A stretch of 64,000 nucleotides of DNA, from NCBI RefSeq assembly GCF_041146395.1, contig NC_090997.1, forward strand, positions 37,799,501 to 37,863,500, in the 5' to 3' direction. Below the pieces are notes generated by a model. It was not told where the DNA came from. It searched no databases and saw nothing but the letters and a program-made list of their open reading frames with translations. Each line of letters begins with the position of its first letter. Position 1 is the stretch's first letter. A program made the translations under genes and the position numbers. Source of the stretch: Eulemur rufifrons. Lineage: Eukaryota > Chordata > Mammalia > Primates > Lemuridae. Below are positions 50,430-62,937 of this stretch, one piece after another.

Positions 50430-52020
50430 ATTCTACAGATGCATCTTAATATCACTAAAAGGATGAAAGAAAAACTTTGCAAGCAAAGGCTGAGATTCAG
50501 TTGGAAAAGTGTAGAACATTTCCCCTTGCCAGCAACTTACCATCATACCAAAAGAGCTCTAGTATAATAAGAGTGGATCACAGATGAAAGAGCTGCAAGA
50601 AACAGATCCTCCCAGAGGAGAAGTATATAGGGAATTCCACAGTCAAGAGGAGAGACAAAAACAAGGACAGAAAATGAATTTGAATCCTCTGGTACCTACA
50701 GCTACAACAAACATTAAACACAGTCCAACTCCTAGCTAGGTGAGCGTAAATCCCCACACTAAAGGCCTATTTACATCAATCCCTATTACTCAATATATTG
50801 TGTCTGGCTTTAAACAAAAAATTACCAAATATGTCAAAATGCAAGGACAAAAAAACACTCTGAGGAAAAGGCAATCATCAGAACCGGACTCAGATTACGT
50901 CACACAGGTGCTGGAATTATATTAGGGGGATTTAAAAATAACTATAATTAATTTTAAGGGTCCTAATAGAAAAAGTAGATATCACGGAAGAACTGATAGG
51001 TGATATAAACAGAGAGATAAAAATTCTAAGGAAGAATAAGAAAGAAACCCTAGAATTACAAACCACAGTAAAGGAAATAAAGAATTCAATCAGTGGCTTT
51101 ATTAGCAGACTTGAAATAACTGAGGACAAGAATCAGTAAACTTGAAGATATATCAATAAAAGCTTCTCAAATTATAGTGCAAGGAGAATAAAAAAGGATT
51201 AAAAAACAAACAAGGACAAAATGTCAAAGAACTGTGGGAAAATATAGAAAAGTATATCATGCAGCTAATTGAAACACCTGTGACCTTTCCAAAATTAATG
51301 ACAGACACCACATCACAGGTCCAGAAAGCTCAGAGAACACCAAGCATGATAAATACCAAAAAATAGACATTTAGACATGCCTTATTCAAATTGCAAGAAA
51401 CCAAACAGTAAGAGAAAATTTTGAAAGAAGACAGGGGAAATAAAAAAACCTAACTTGCAGACAAATAAGGATAAGAATTCACCAGACACCATGAAAATAA
51501 AATTAAATTAAATAATCAACTTCAAATTCTATATCTAGCAAAATTATCCTTCAAAAGTGAAGAAGTAAAGAAAAAAACTTGGAATTCATTACAGGCCAAC
51601 CTGCAAGAGATGTTAAAGTTCTTTAGAGAGAAAGAAAATGAAAATGATAAAGATCTGAAATTTGGATCTACATAGAGAAGGGAAAACACTGAGGAGGAAA
51701 ATATAAAAGTAAAATAAAATTTTTTTTTAATTTTTAAATGATCTGATAGATAACTTTTAAAACAATAGTAGTATTAGTGTATTGAGTTATTATGAATGCG
51801 TGAAGTGAGTGACAGCAACGACACAGGGGGCAGGAGGGAGAAACTGGGAATAATTTCTCATAAGATACCTGCCCTACATGAGTATTATCAGTACAGTGTT
51901 ATCACTATAGTGATACTATCATCAGTATAGTGTTAATCTGTATAGTAATATTTGGAAATGGACTTAAAACAGATACAAATATAAATTGTAAACTCTAGGG
52001 CAGTCAGTCAATTTCTTAAA
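50430..52020 (+). mobile_element. HAL1-like element (half-L1, ORF1 only)
   Basis: A 5' part is followed by an old L1-type ORF1 (50800-51670: 'ETPVTFPKLMTDTTSQVQKA' in a broken frame, later 'CKILSFKSEEVKKK'-like text). Instead of ORF2 there comes a 3' UTR with 'aatataaattgtaaactct' and 'gggcagtcagtcaatttct', which I associate with HAL1. HAL1s were mobilised in trans. It is diverged and non-functional. Confidence 0.6.
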
Positions 52021-52680
52021 AAATAGGCAGCCACTGCCCACCAGGGAGGGACAGGGAACCAGACTTTCTAATGCATACCTAAGAAAATAGCCACCACCCA
52101 GCAATGGGCTTTCGTGAGATCAAGACATGAATGGACCACACTCCCTACAGTTTCTTGCCCATGCTGCTTACCTTAAAGGGGCCCTGCTCTCTCAGGTCAC
52201 AGCTCCATGGCTGGTGCTCTTTTGAGAGTTTAATGCTGGGCTGAGTTTAATGCTGGGCTAAATCTCGACCTCAGCCTGAGTTCAAGGTAACAGGGCTGCA
52301 GGTGCCACCTGGCTGAGGAAGGACAAGGGAGACCAAACTCTCCTAAGCACACTTAAGAAAATACCTACCATACTGCTATAAACAGCTGTGAGACTAGGGA
52401 CTAGGCCACCCAACCCACTGCAGCTACTAGTGACACCAACAGAGACTGTTTGGACCCCAGCAGGTGGCTCCAGCATTGCTACTGCTACCATCCACATCAC
52501 AACAGCTGCCCAGGAGCCTCAGAACTTGCCAACGTAATGGCAACGTAACTTGCCGTTACTAGCCTCTGAGCAAACCACCTGGAGACCTAGGAGAGGCCTT
52601 CCAGGACTCACTAACACCAATGCCAGCGTAAGATTCTCTGGGGTCTAGAAAGCAAGTAACTAGAAAAATGAAAACAAAAC
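52021..52680 (+). other. GC-richer segment, probably an L1 5' UTR
   Basis: GC-richer DNA that leads directly into L1 ORF2 sequence and is similar in style to an L1 5' UTR. It contains an exact 17-bp tandem duplication at 52228-52261. No protein is encoded. Confidence 0.45.
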
Positions 52681-55600
52681 AAACCCAATGTTAGCAGAAG
52701 AAAAGAAATAACAAAGCAGAAGTGAATAAAATAGAGACAAATTTAAGAAAATACAAAAGAGCAACAAAAGGAAAAGTTGGTTCTTCAAAAAGATAAACAA
52801 AAATGAAAAACCACTGGCTAAACTAACCAAGAAAAAGAGAGAAGATTCAAATAAACAGAATCAGAAATGAAAAAGGGGACATTAGAACAGATACCACAGA
52901 AATGCAAAAGATCATCAGAGACTCTTATGAAGAATTATACAGTCACAAATTAGAAAACCTAGTGGAAATGCATAAATTCCCAGAAACATACAGCCTCCTG
53001 AGATAAATCAAGAAGAAATATAAAACCTTAACAGACCAATAATGAATAGCAACATTAAATCAGTAATAAAAAATCTCAACAACAAAGCGCAGGACCAGAT
53101 GGATTCACAGCCAAATTCTACCAAACATACAAAGAGGAACTTATACCAATCCTCCTGAAACTGTTCCAAAAAATCAAGGAGGAGAAAATTCTCCCTAACT
53201 CATTCTATAAAGCCAGTATCACCCTGATACCAAAATCAGATAAGGACACTACAGAAATAGAAAACTACAGACCAATATCCCTAATGAACATACACTCAAA
53301 AATCCTCAACAAAATACTAGCAAATTAAATCCAACAGCACATCAAAAAAATAATACACCATGATCAAGTGGGTTTTGTACCAGGGATGCAACATATATGC
53401 AAATTAACAAATGTGATACATTACATAAAAAGAATTAAAGGCAAAAATCATAGAACCTCAATAGATGCAGAAAAATCACTTGACAAAATTCAGCATCCCT
53501 TCATGATAAAAATCCTCAAAAAAGTAAGAATTGAAGGAACATACCTCAAAATTTTAAAAAAGCCATATATGACAAACCCATAGCCAACATTATATTTAAT
53601 GGGGACGTGTTGAAAGGCTTCTCCCTAAGAACTGGAACAAAATAAGGATGCCCACATTCACCACTCTCATTCAGTATAGTACTAGAAGCCTTCACCAGAG
53701 CAATCAGACAAGAACAAAAAAATAAAAGGCATCCAAATCGGAAAAAAGAAAGTCAAATTATCCCTGTAAATTGATTATCTTATACCTAGAAGACCCTAAA
53801 ATCTCTACTAAAATACTTTTATATTTGATAAAAGAATTCAATAAAGTTTCAGGATACAAAATCAATGTAATCAGCAGTGTTTCTAAGTGCCAATAAGCAT
53901 CTAGCTAAGAACCAAATCAAGAAGGTAATCTCATTTACAATAGGTACAAAAAAATACCTGGGAATGTATTTAAACAAGGAGGTGAAATATATAAGGAAAA
54001 CTACAAAACACTGATGGAAAAAAATTGTGGATACACAAATAAAAAAACATTCCATGCTCACAGATCAGAAGAAATAATATCATTAAAATGATCATAATGC
54101 CCAAAGCAATCTACAGGTTTAATGCAATTTATATCAAAGTACCAAAAGTACTTTTTGCAGAATTAGAAAAAACAATTTTAAAGTTCATATGGAACCAAAA
54201 AGAGCCCAAATAGCCAATAGCCAAAGCAATCTTGAGGGAAAAAAAAAAGCAAGAGTCATCACATTGCCTGACTTTAAATTTTACTAGAAGGCTATAGTAA
54301 CACAAACAGCATGATACTGGTACAAAAATAGACACATAGATCAATGAACAATAGAGAACCCAGAAATAAAGCCACATACTTACACACCTCTGATCTTTGA
54401 CAAAGAAAACGAGAATATACACTGGGAAAAGGACACCCTTTTCAACAAATAGTGCTGGAAAAAGTGAGTTGACATATGCAAAAGAATGAAACTGGACCCC
54501 TTATTCTCACAATATGCAAAAATCAATTCAATATGGATTAAAGACTGACTGTAAGACCTGAAACTGGAAAGATACTATTAACAGAAGAAAACATAACCAA
54601 AACCTTACAGACATTTGGTCTAGGCAATAAATTCTTGACTAAGACCTCAAACACACAGGAAACAAAACCAAAAAAAAGTGACAAATGCACAGCAAAAGAA
54701 ATAATCAACACAGTGAACAGACAACCTGCAGAATGGGAGAAAATCTTTCCTAACTATGTATCTGACAGGAGACTAATTTCCAGAATATACAAGGAACGCA
54801 AGCATTTAAACAAAGGAAAAAAGCAACCCCATTAAAAAGTGGGCTAAGGATATAAATAGAAATTTTTCAGAGGACAACAAACAAATGGCCAAAAAGCATA
54901 CGGAAAAATGTTCAACATCACTAATCAGAGAAATGCAAGTTAAAACCACAATGAGATATCATCTTACACCAATCAGAATGTCTATTATTACATAACACTT
55001 AAAAAACAAAAAATGACAGATGTTTACAAGGATAGGGAGAGAAGAGAATTCTTACACTCTTTAGAAATGTAAATTAGTATGCACTTTATGGAAAACGGTA
55101 TGGAGATTTCTCAAAGAACTAAAAATAGAACTTCCATAAGATCCAGCAATATCATTACTGGGTATCTACCCAAAGAAAAAGAAATCAATATATACCTGCA
55201 ACGGTATGTTTATTGCAGCACCGTTCACAATAGCAAAGATACAGAATCAAACCAGGTATGTCTGTTCATCAACAGAGGATTAAAGAAAATGTGGTATATA
55301 GATACAAAGGAATATTATTCAGCCATAAAAAAGAATGAAATCCTGTCTTTTGTAGCAACACGGATGAACTGGAGGCCTTTATCTTAAGTGAAACAACTCA
55401 GACAGAGAAAGACAGATACCACATGATTTCACTTATAAGTGTGAGCTAAATAAGGTGTACACCTGGAAGCAGAGTGTGGAGTGATGGACAATGGAAACTT
55501 GGAGGGGTTGCGGGGAAGAGGGTGGATGATGGGAGGTTTCTTAGTGGGTACAATTTGCATTGCTCCAGTGATAGATACACTGAGGGCTCTGACTTCACCA

Positions 55601-55690
55601 AATGCAATATATCACTGTTATAAAATTGTACTTGTACCCCATAAATATATATAAAATTAAAATTTTTAAAGAAAAACTAAAAATTTAAAA
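52681..55690 (+). mobile_element. L1 (older primate/L1MA-like) from the ORF2 linker to the 3' end
   Basis: It begins in the linker between endonuclease and RT ('NRKEKTQ'-type text, 52780-52900), runs through RT and the ORF2 C-terminus, and ends 'cttgtaccccataaatata' with an A-rich tail at about 55690. No endonuclease is seen. The 3' end differs from that of the inner L1 at 21937, so it belongs to another, older subfamily. Confidence 0.85.
52690..55400 (+). pseudogene. L1 ORF2 remnant without endonuclease
   Basis: RT boxes are readable with breaks: '[19 protein letters not shown]' (53098 on), '[19 protein letters not shown]' and '[12 protein letters not shown]' (53359-53394). The FADD-box region (about 53757-53790) is shifted and has a stop, so the active site is lost. 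54635-54835 and 55079-55387 carry the C-terminal part ('QPAEWEKIFPNYVSDRRLIS', 'MWYIDTKEYYSAIKKNEIL'). The endonuclease domain that should precede it (about 700 bases) is absent. Many stops occur. Confidence 0.85.
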
Positions 55691-57335
55691 AAGAATAAAT
55701 GAAATTTATGAGCAGCAACTTGACACATCTAGATATGCCGGAAACAATCCTTTGTCAATTCTGATCTCTTAAAGAATGTAAGTGCTATTCCTCTGCTCTC
55801 CAAATTCTGGCTGAAAATGGAATGTTTGATCCTGACAGGATAGTAGGATTTCTCTTCCTTTGTAGTAGTAGCTTCTTTCTTCTTCTCTACTTCTGTTAAT
55901 ATTGGACACAATTAGAATGACTCTCTTTTCCCTCCCTTCCTCCCTCCCTGTCTCTCCTGTTCTTACAAAGTTTTTCATATATCACTATTGCGTAGAAGTA
56001 CAGTTGCTTTGTTTTATTATGTGAAAGCCATTTACATGAGAATATAGAATTCTACAAAGACAAATGCTACTCACTGGACCACAACTCTACTTCCAAAGAG
56101 AAGATATCATGTGGAAGCACATGGATAAAGTGGCCCTTGAAGAACTTTTAAAATGCATAGGCCAACAGATCTAATTGCACTTAGTGATAATATGTATGGA
56201 GAATACCGATGAACTTCTCCCACTGAAATATTGCCCCTCAACTGGGATTTAGGTCTATACTACACTTTCTTGCCTTTTTCCTTAAAATAGGTTAGCCTTT
56301 AACCATATTTGAATGAGAAAGCAGCACAATACATCTTTTTTAAGTGAATTCTGGGAAAGTAATCCCTTTTCCTGTGTGAGTTCTGTAAAGATAGCAGAAA
56401 TAACCAATCAGGAAGTGAATATACAAGATGGCCCCCAGAGAAAATATGATTAAAACAAAAGTTTCACTTATTTGTGACATTAAAATGTTTATCATGTGAA
56501 GACAAGTGCAAATAAATGAAACTTGTACAAATATAACAGCTTCACTTTACATAACTAATATTTACTGAGAATATCTTATTTTTCTCATTGTCCTTAGTAA
56601 TAATAAGGAATATATTTCCATAGATTGAATTCTTTTTAAATAAGCTCAATGCAATATATGGCTACAATACATATACATATTATTTTTAATTTAGAATTTT
56701 TACCTTTCAAAAAAAATTAGCACTTTTCTTTAAATCACATCTTACTGCACTTAGACACATTTGTGACAGAGAGAAGGATGAGCTATCAAGGAAGAATATG
56801 GTATTTTCGAGCTTAGTGAAGCCTGCCTCTTGCAGACTCACAGCAAGCACGGTGGAAATTCACACTGAGAGTTCGATAAGATGTCTGGCCTACAGTAACA
56901 ACCAGACTTTCATTCTCTATTCATATTTGAAAATTCCCTGTTCCTTCAAGACTGCATGCAATAAAATTGAGGAGTGGATAACAAAAAGTCAAAGAATTTT
57001 GGTAATGACTTTGGGACTGAATAAAGTGGTCTAGGAAGAATGAAAGCAGAAGAATATTCGTTGACAAAACTTTTGCATGTAAAACAAAATTTGGAAACTA
57101 TATTTCTATCCTCTCTACAAAGTAGATGTTGCATATCAAAATCTGTTGAAAAAAATCAAACCAACTATCTTCTTTTTGGAAAAAAATTTTCATTCTGAAA
57201 AACCATTTCATCAGTGGTGTTCATTCATCCATGGTTCAAGGCAGCTGTGAGTCATGTGGCCCATGAAGATAAGCAACTAGAGGACTTGGTGTCCCAGCTG
57301 TGGAGATTTTATACATACCTATGTATAGGCACACA
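55691..57335. other. Unclassified DNA
   Basis: No gene seen. 55920-55950 is a C/T-rich simple stretch. The frame at 56798-57034 shows no family resemblance. Confidence 0.4.
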
Positions 57336-57435
57336 CATTATATTAATATATACATATATGTATGGGTATATATTACATAAATTATGCATACATGTATATG
57401 TACATACACAGGTGTGTGTATATATATATATCACA
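57336..57435 (+). repeat. Cryptic TA/CA-rich simple repeat
   Basis: Alternating purine-pyrimidine units (ATATGTAT, GTATATAC, GTGTGTATATATATATA) over about 100 bases. Confidence 0.85.
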
Positions 57436-57744
57436 TAGAAAAAAGGTAGGTTTTGAGGAAAGTTCTCTAATTTAGACAGTAGACTATGAAAGAGCAAAAA
57501 TCAATGTTAAAGTATTAGGAGACAGATAGTTTAACCATCACTATGTTATTGGTAGAGCTGATTCTCAATAATCCTTTAGATGTCTCTCATAAGGCATTTG
57601 AGAGAAAAGGAGCCTATAAACCACAATTAGTAGTGACACTTGTGCATCAAACTGATCATTATTACCTAAATGCCCACCTTTAGGAAAGCCCAGGGTGGAG
57701 GTCAGAGCATTCTTTTTAGATGGAAAAGCTAGGAGGCACATCCA
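57436..57744. other. Unclassified DNA
   Basis: Nothing recognisable. Confidence 0.4.
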
Positions 57745-57875
57745 AGCTCCATCATTTAGTACCTTTGAAACCAGAGAAAAATCATGTCATCACTGTTGTT
57801 TATCTCCTTGTCCATGACCTGGGGAATGTATGCAGCACATGATAAGAGCTTAGTAAAAGTTAATAACCATTATGC
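57745..57875 (-). repeat. MIR fragment, antisense
   Basis: 'atctccttgtccatgacct' and 'agagcttagtaaaagttaa' fit the complement of the MIR core and 5' end. Weak. Confidence 0.4.
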
Positions 57876-57899
57876 TTCTATTTCCACAAGCTGATATGC

Positions 57900-58050
57900 T
57901 CGCTCCTCCTTTTTTCCACCTGTTTCTAATTTTGTAGTCCTTCAAGACCCACCTCAAATACAAAAAGAATAATCACAATAGCAATTAGAAATTTCTCTGG
58001 AATTCCCCAACTTTGCATTGCACAGAATTACATATCTCTGGTCTCCCAGA
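57900..58050 (+). repeat. Possible L2 fragment, sense
   Basis: 'tccttcaagacccacctca' is a common L2 phrase; the rest is diverged. Confidence 0.35.
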
Positions 58051-58302
58051 ACACCCTGTTGGAAACAACACCATAATGTGGTTATAAATGGGGAAGGAGC
58101 CCAAGCAAGATGGAGTATTCTGGAAGGAATCAAGTCCTGGGAAGCATCTTCATGTGAACCACTAATAATTTTGATATATCCGAGTATTAGGGTTTGAGGA
58201 GGAAAAAAATCTGGGCATTGTATATCTTAATAAAGATCCCCAGGAGGAGTTATGAGGCCTCCTCCTGCCAGACCTGCTATGACTCCGCTAATGCATCTCC
58301 GG

Positions 58303-58487
58303 CAGGGGTGGGGAACATGTGGCCTTCTAGGTCCTTAAGTGCAGCCTTTTGACAGAATGCAAATTTTACAAAACAAACCCTTTTATTAAAAGGGGTGCAG
58401 CAGAGAAAAATGAAGCTTTTCTTGACTCCTTTGGTGCTTAAAAACGAACAATCTTGAAATCAGAAGGCCTCAGGTTCCCTACCTCTG
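58303..58487 (+). mobile_element. Short hAT-like transposon with terminal inverted repeats
   Basis: It begins caggggtggggaac and ends gttccctacctctg; these are inverted copies differing at two positions in 14. The centre is a short palindrome (cccttttattaaaaggg, 58379-58395). At 185 bp with CAG..CTG ends it looks like a non-autonomous hAT (Charlie-like) element. It has no coding capacity. No 8-bp target duplication is clear. Confidence 0.72.
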
Positions 58488-59545
58488 ACTAAATGAAAAA
58501 TAGCCTATATTCTTCTCTCTATAAAAAGTGTATAACTTTAAGAAAATGGGTTTGCCTGAGGTAGGTAAGTGGAACTTCCCTTTTTAGGTTTAAGAACTAT
58601 TATCATTGTCAGCCTTACTCAACACTTAAAAGCCTGGTTTATCATAGGAAAAATATATGCATAAAAATAGATATAAATATAGATACAGATATGTAATGCT
58701 ACACATAAAAACTTTCTATTTTGTGATGGCCTGCCTTAACTTTTGTGAAAATATCTAAACATAAAACGGTTTCAGAATCTACACTATCATTTTCAAAAAA
58801 CTATATTAGCCTACTGATTTCATGTATTTAATTAACCTCAATCCCTCCTTTGCAATGTTTTGTATGTTTGAAAATTCCCATGAAGATAAAGTATCCGCTG
58901 GACAATTTGATAAATAGATTTTCACAGGGTAGGTAAAAGTTGACAAATTGTTTAACTCCAATTTGATTTAAAAAATAAGTTTTGATATTTGATGATGCCC
59001 ATTATCTAGTTCAGGAATAAAAGCCAAAAGAAAGAGGAGGCAAGCAGTTAAAAAAGATGGGAGGGAGAATTAGGCTAGGGAAGAAAGCAAAGCATAGGAA
59101 GAGTGGGAAGGAAAGGAACGTTTCGTTTTTCCCACCTGCATTAAATCTGTTTACTCATGGAGGGTCAGTATTATGAAACACGTTTTCAGAAAGTGTTAAG
59201 AGATTTAAAATCATTAAGGTAACAAGAAGTGCAGGCTAAGTATTTTTAATAATCAAGTAAAAACACTAATCCCTGTATTTTTGTCAATCTATACCAAGAC
59301 AGCCATTATAAAAAGATCACTAGTAACCACATTTTTAATTATTCAAGAGAAAGCACATGTTTTGAGATTCAGAAATATAAAACATGAACTTTTTTTGTTG
59401 AATACATTAGAGAGTAAATTAGGCTGAGGCGGACAACTGAAGCATGTTTCTAAATGTAAGGCACACCAAGAGACTGCTGACTGGTGATTTAGTAATTAAA
59501 TGCCTCATGGAAACACTTTTATCATCTGTACAATTAGGATACTTT
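58488..59545. other. Unclassified DNA
   Basis: No gene or nameable repeat. 59030-59120 is A/G-rich. Confidence 0.4.
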
Positions 59546-60110
59546 CATTGCAAGTGTCGGAAAGCCAACTCCAACCTAAGAAATGGAATTTAATGACTTA
59601 CATAATTGAGAAATCCCATAGGTGATGCTGGCTTAAGGCACAGCTGTTTTCAGGTGCTTAAAAATATTTTTTTCCTTGCCTTTCCTTTCCCTTTCTCTCT
59701 ATTCCCTTCCCTTTTCTTACCTTCTTTTCTCTTCTTTCCTCTTTGTCTCTTCTCTTTCTCCATTGCTGCTTCCATCTCAACTTTCTTTTCCCTCTCTGTG
59801 TTGGCTTCATTCTTAGGCAGGCCCTCTCTATGTAGTAAAAAAGTTGGCCGTGAATAATATGGAACTTAATTCTGAAAGCCAAGAAATATTAATAGAAAGA
59901 GAGCTGCTTTTAATAGCTCTGGCAAAAGTTTCACAGGAGACGCTGGTTTGCATGGCTTGGTCATTTAATCATCTCTGAACCCAATCAAGGAGGTCTTAAG
60001 GTCATTGGGCTCTGATTGGCAGAGGTTGGGTCACATGTTCCCTCTATGCTGCAAGGAGAAAACAGAATCAGCTGCTCACAAACTCAGGCTCCAGTTAGGC
60101 ACAGATAAGT
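59546..60110 (+). repeat. Old interspersed repeat, family not named
   Basis: 'ttgcaagtgtcggaaagcc', 'ctgtgttggcttcattctt', 'aggcaggccctctctatgt' and 'gctctgattggcagaggtt' follow the order of a well-known mammalian repeat that I cannot name with confidence. A C/T-rich simple stretch (59670-59760) is inside it. Confidence 0.5.
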
Positions 60111-60126
60111 AGTAGTAAAGTGGTAA

Positions 60127-60292
60127 CAGTGCTTTTCAAATTTTTATGTTTATTGAATCAAACTGAGGATCTTTTTAAAAACACATATACTAATTCAGTA
60201 AGTCAAGCATTAGACCAGAAATGCTGAACTTCAACAAGCTCCCAGGTGATGTTGATGCTGCTGCTTTGGGAACCATCCTTTGAAAATCACTG
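60127..60292 (-). mobile_element. MER5A-like (hAT-Charlie)
   Basis: It starts 'cagtgcttttcaaattttt' and ends 'tttgaaaatcactg', with 'caagctcccaggtgatgtt' inside. It runs opposite to the MER5A at 11372. Confidence 0.8.
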
Positions 60293-61579
60293 CTAAGTAG
60301 AAAAGGATCCCAGGCAGGCAAAAGCTGCAGACAATAGACAGCAATTAAAGCATCCAAACAGGTTTAGATGAATTCCATCATTATAATTTTAGAAACATAT
60401 CCTTGGTTAAAAATTTAAATTTTTAATGAAAACAGGAGCAGCCCTTCACAATTCCACATACAGCAAAAAAAAAAAAAAAAAAAAAAAATCTTAAAAAGAG
60501 TTATATAAAGCAAAGAAAGAATAGCATGATTTAGGACTAGGTTTGCACTGAGAACTATGTTATTTGTATAAAAACTATAGATTATGAAATGTCCAATGCT
60601 ATATTATAAGATAAATTCTACTATGGTTGAAAATATATTTTCATGTTGAAAGTACAGTTTTAGTTTACACATATTTTTACATGTCACTAGATAAGATGGA
60701 TACTATGTCTGTAGTTAAAATTCTCACTGAAATAATTCTATACCACATTATACAAATGTAGAATAAAAATTTACAGGTCACAGCTGATAGTCTTATTATT
60801 TTAAATCATAGTTCATGAAAATATTTGTGTGCACAATACAATTTATTAACAGATAGCCAAATGCCAAATGACTTAATGAGCAAGCAGAAGGGTCCTAAGG
60901 TCTGTACAGTGTCAGAGAGACCTTCCTGTGGCTGTTTTGCCTGGGTTGTTTGCATCTACTGGGTTGCTTGTTGGTTAAATGGACTTGTTAAGTAGAGGAT
61001 CACATGACCCAATAAAATAAATTTCTCAGTCATTGCCAAAACTGTCAAAGAACTACAACCAAGAACCTATGTTGTAAGCCATATATGAAAACTTAAGTCT
61101 ATGTTGTTTCTTCTAATTCCAAACAACCTGAAAGTTCAACTAATGTTGAAGTGCAATTGTTTTCATTCATATTTGGCTTAATACCTTTGTAAGACAGAAA
61201 GAAATCACAAAGAAATTAGTCAACATAAGAATTCTGTTATAGGACTATGTAGACTATTGACCTGTTAGGGACTGGAAGAATTCAACCAATTTAATTGTAT
61301 ATCTTTTGTCTAGATCATTGTTAACCGATTTTATTTTATATAAATAAACATAATTATATTTCAAGTAAGTATATTTATCAGATAATTGAATGTACTAAGA
61401 AGTAAATACATGCTTATAGAAGCATAAAACTTCAGAAAAGTTACAGGAAGTGCCTCTGGAGAATGAAACTGGATGTTACGGGCCTAGTTGGAAATATTTA
61501 TATTTTTTTGTGTTGCTTGTATCTTATTATTAGCATGCATTAATTTATTTAAAATCTTAGTGAGCTCTAGTACCGTGTC
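60293..61579. other. Unclassified AT-rich DNA
   Basis: No gene seen. An A-run of about 25 bases lies at 60464-60488 with no recognisable retroposon before it. Confidence 0.4.
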
Positions 61580-61800
61580 CATCAATTAATTCACTAGGCA
61601 TTATTAACAGCCGACATTATGAAGAAGAAACCGTGCTGGAGGCAGAAGTGGTGGTGAATAACACTGACTTGGGCTGTGTCCTCATGCACCTTACAGGCTA
61701 CCTGGGCAAGAAGACAATGGACAAATAATTACATGTTCAATAACTAGTACAAATGGGAAATATAGGTGCTGGCCAAAGGGAATTATTCTCAAGCATATAG
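61580..61800 (-). repeat. L2 3' end, antisense
   Basis: 'ctgtgtcctcatgcacctt' then 'acaggctacctgggcaaga', 'agacaatggacaaataatt' and 'acatgttcaataact' resemble the complement of the L2 3' UTR. Confidence 0.5.
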
Positions 61801-61860
61801 TCTTGTACTCTCTAGACTTTGTGGTCGATTCTCTGATTTAACTCTTTTTTTTTTTTTTTC

Positions 61861-61975
61861 CAGTGCTGCTTGTCCTGGTTTGGGTGAGGCAAAGTCATAA
61901 CATATAACCAAAATGTTTGTACCCCATAATATCCTAAAATAAAAAAATAAATAAATTATACAATTTAAAAAAACA
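61861..61975 (+). mobile_element. Short L1 3'-end stub
   Basis: 'gtcctggtttgggtgaggc', 'taaccaaaatgtttgtacc' and 'ccataatatcctaaaataa' match the end of the inner L1 (25565-25640). Only about 115 bases are present. It is preceded directly by a 15-base T-run (61845-61859). Confidence 0.85.
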
Positions 61976-62334
61976 GAATGTAGTGACACATCTTAGTTTG
62001 CAAAAATTAAATTGTTTGATGTCATTTTCTTGTGTATTTATTTTACTCTAAATTCTTTTCTAAAATTAATTTTCAAAATTTTGTCATGCTTACAGGAGAA
62101 AGCTCACTTATTGGTAATGAATATTTATTGAACCTCATTTCTACCTCTTTAAACATGTTTATTCTAAAAAATTACCTTGAATCTGTGAATTTTCATATAT
62201 GAGCAGTCAAAGGGCACCTTCTAAGACACAACTCCTTCAATGTTTCAGGCGTTTGAATGGTCAATTCAAGCCTCAGCACCAAAAACTTAATTGCAACTAC
62301 AGCAATCAGCCATTGCTCCGTGTGCTTAAAAATA
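61976..62334. other. Unclassified DNA
   Basis: Nothing recognisable. Confidence 0.4.
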
Positions 62335-62339
62335 CCCAC

Positions 62340-62932
62340 TGTGATGATTAATTTTAGGTGTTATTTTCACTGGATTAATGAATACCTTGAAACCTGGTAG
62401 AGCACTCTTTTGGAGTGTGTCCATGAGGCTATTTCCAGAGGAAATAAACATGTGAGTCCAAATGGACTAGATGGGAAAGATCTGTCCTCAGTGAGGGCAG
62501 GCACTATCCAATCTGCTGGGAGGGGGGGCGATCTGAAGAGAAAAAGAAAATAAGCAACAACAGAAAAAAAGTGAATGTGTCCATCTATCTGCTAGAGCTG
62601 GGATGCAATATTTCTCTCCTGTCTGGACAAAAATTCCAGGCTCCCTGACCTTTGGACTCCAGACCTAAGACCAGCAGCTCCTGGTTTCTCAGGCCTTTGG
62701 CCTCAGACTGAGAGTTACACCATCAGCTTCCCTGGTTCTGAAGCCTTCAGACTTGAACTGAGACAGCTACCAGCATCCCAGGATCTCCAGCTTACAGACA
62801 GCCCATCTCAAGACTTCTCAGCCTCCATACCTGTGTAAGCTAATCCCCGTAATAAATCTCCTCTCATATATCAATATCTATTATATATCTAGATTTCCTA
62901 TTGATTCTGTCTCCCTGGAGAACCCTAATACA
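62340..62932 (+). mobile_element. Solo LTR, ERVL/MLT2-like
   Basis: It starts TGTGATGATTAATTTTAGG and ends CCCTAATACA. A poly(A) signal AATAAA is at 62851, followed by AT-rich text and 'ctattgattctgtctccct'. About 593 bp. The flanks cccac (62335-62339) and tccac (62933-62937) differ in one base and suit the 5-bp duplications of ERVL elements. There is no internal region beside it, so it is a solo LTR. Confidence 0.7.
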
Positions 62933-62937
62933 TCCAC

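Noticed and set aside
57214..57497. Frames with repeated Tyr/Ile/Thr/His on both strands
   Set aside because: Translations of the TA/CA-rich simple repeat.
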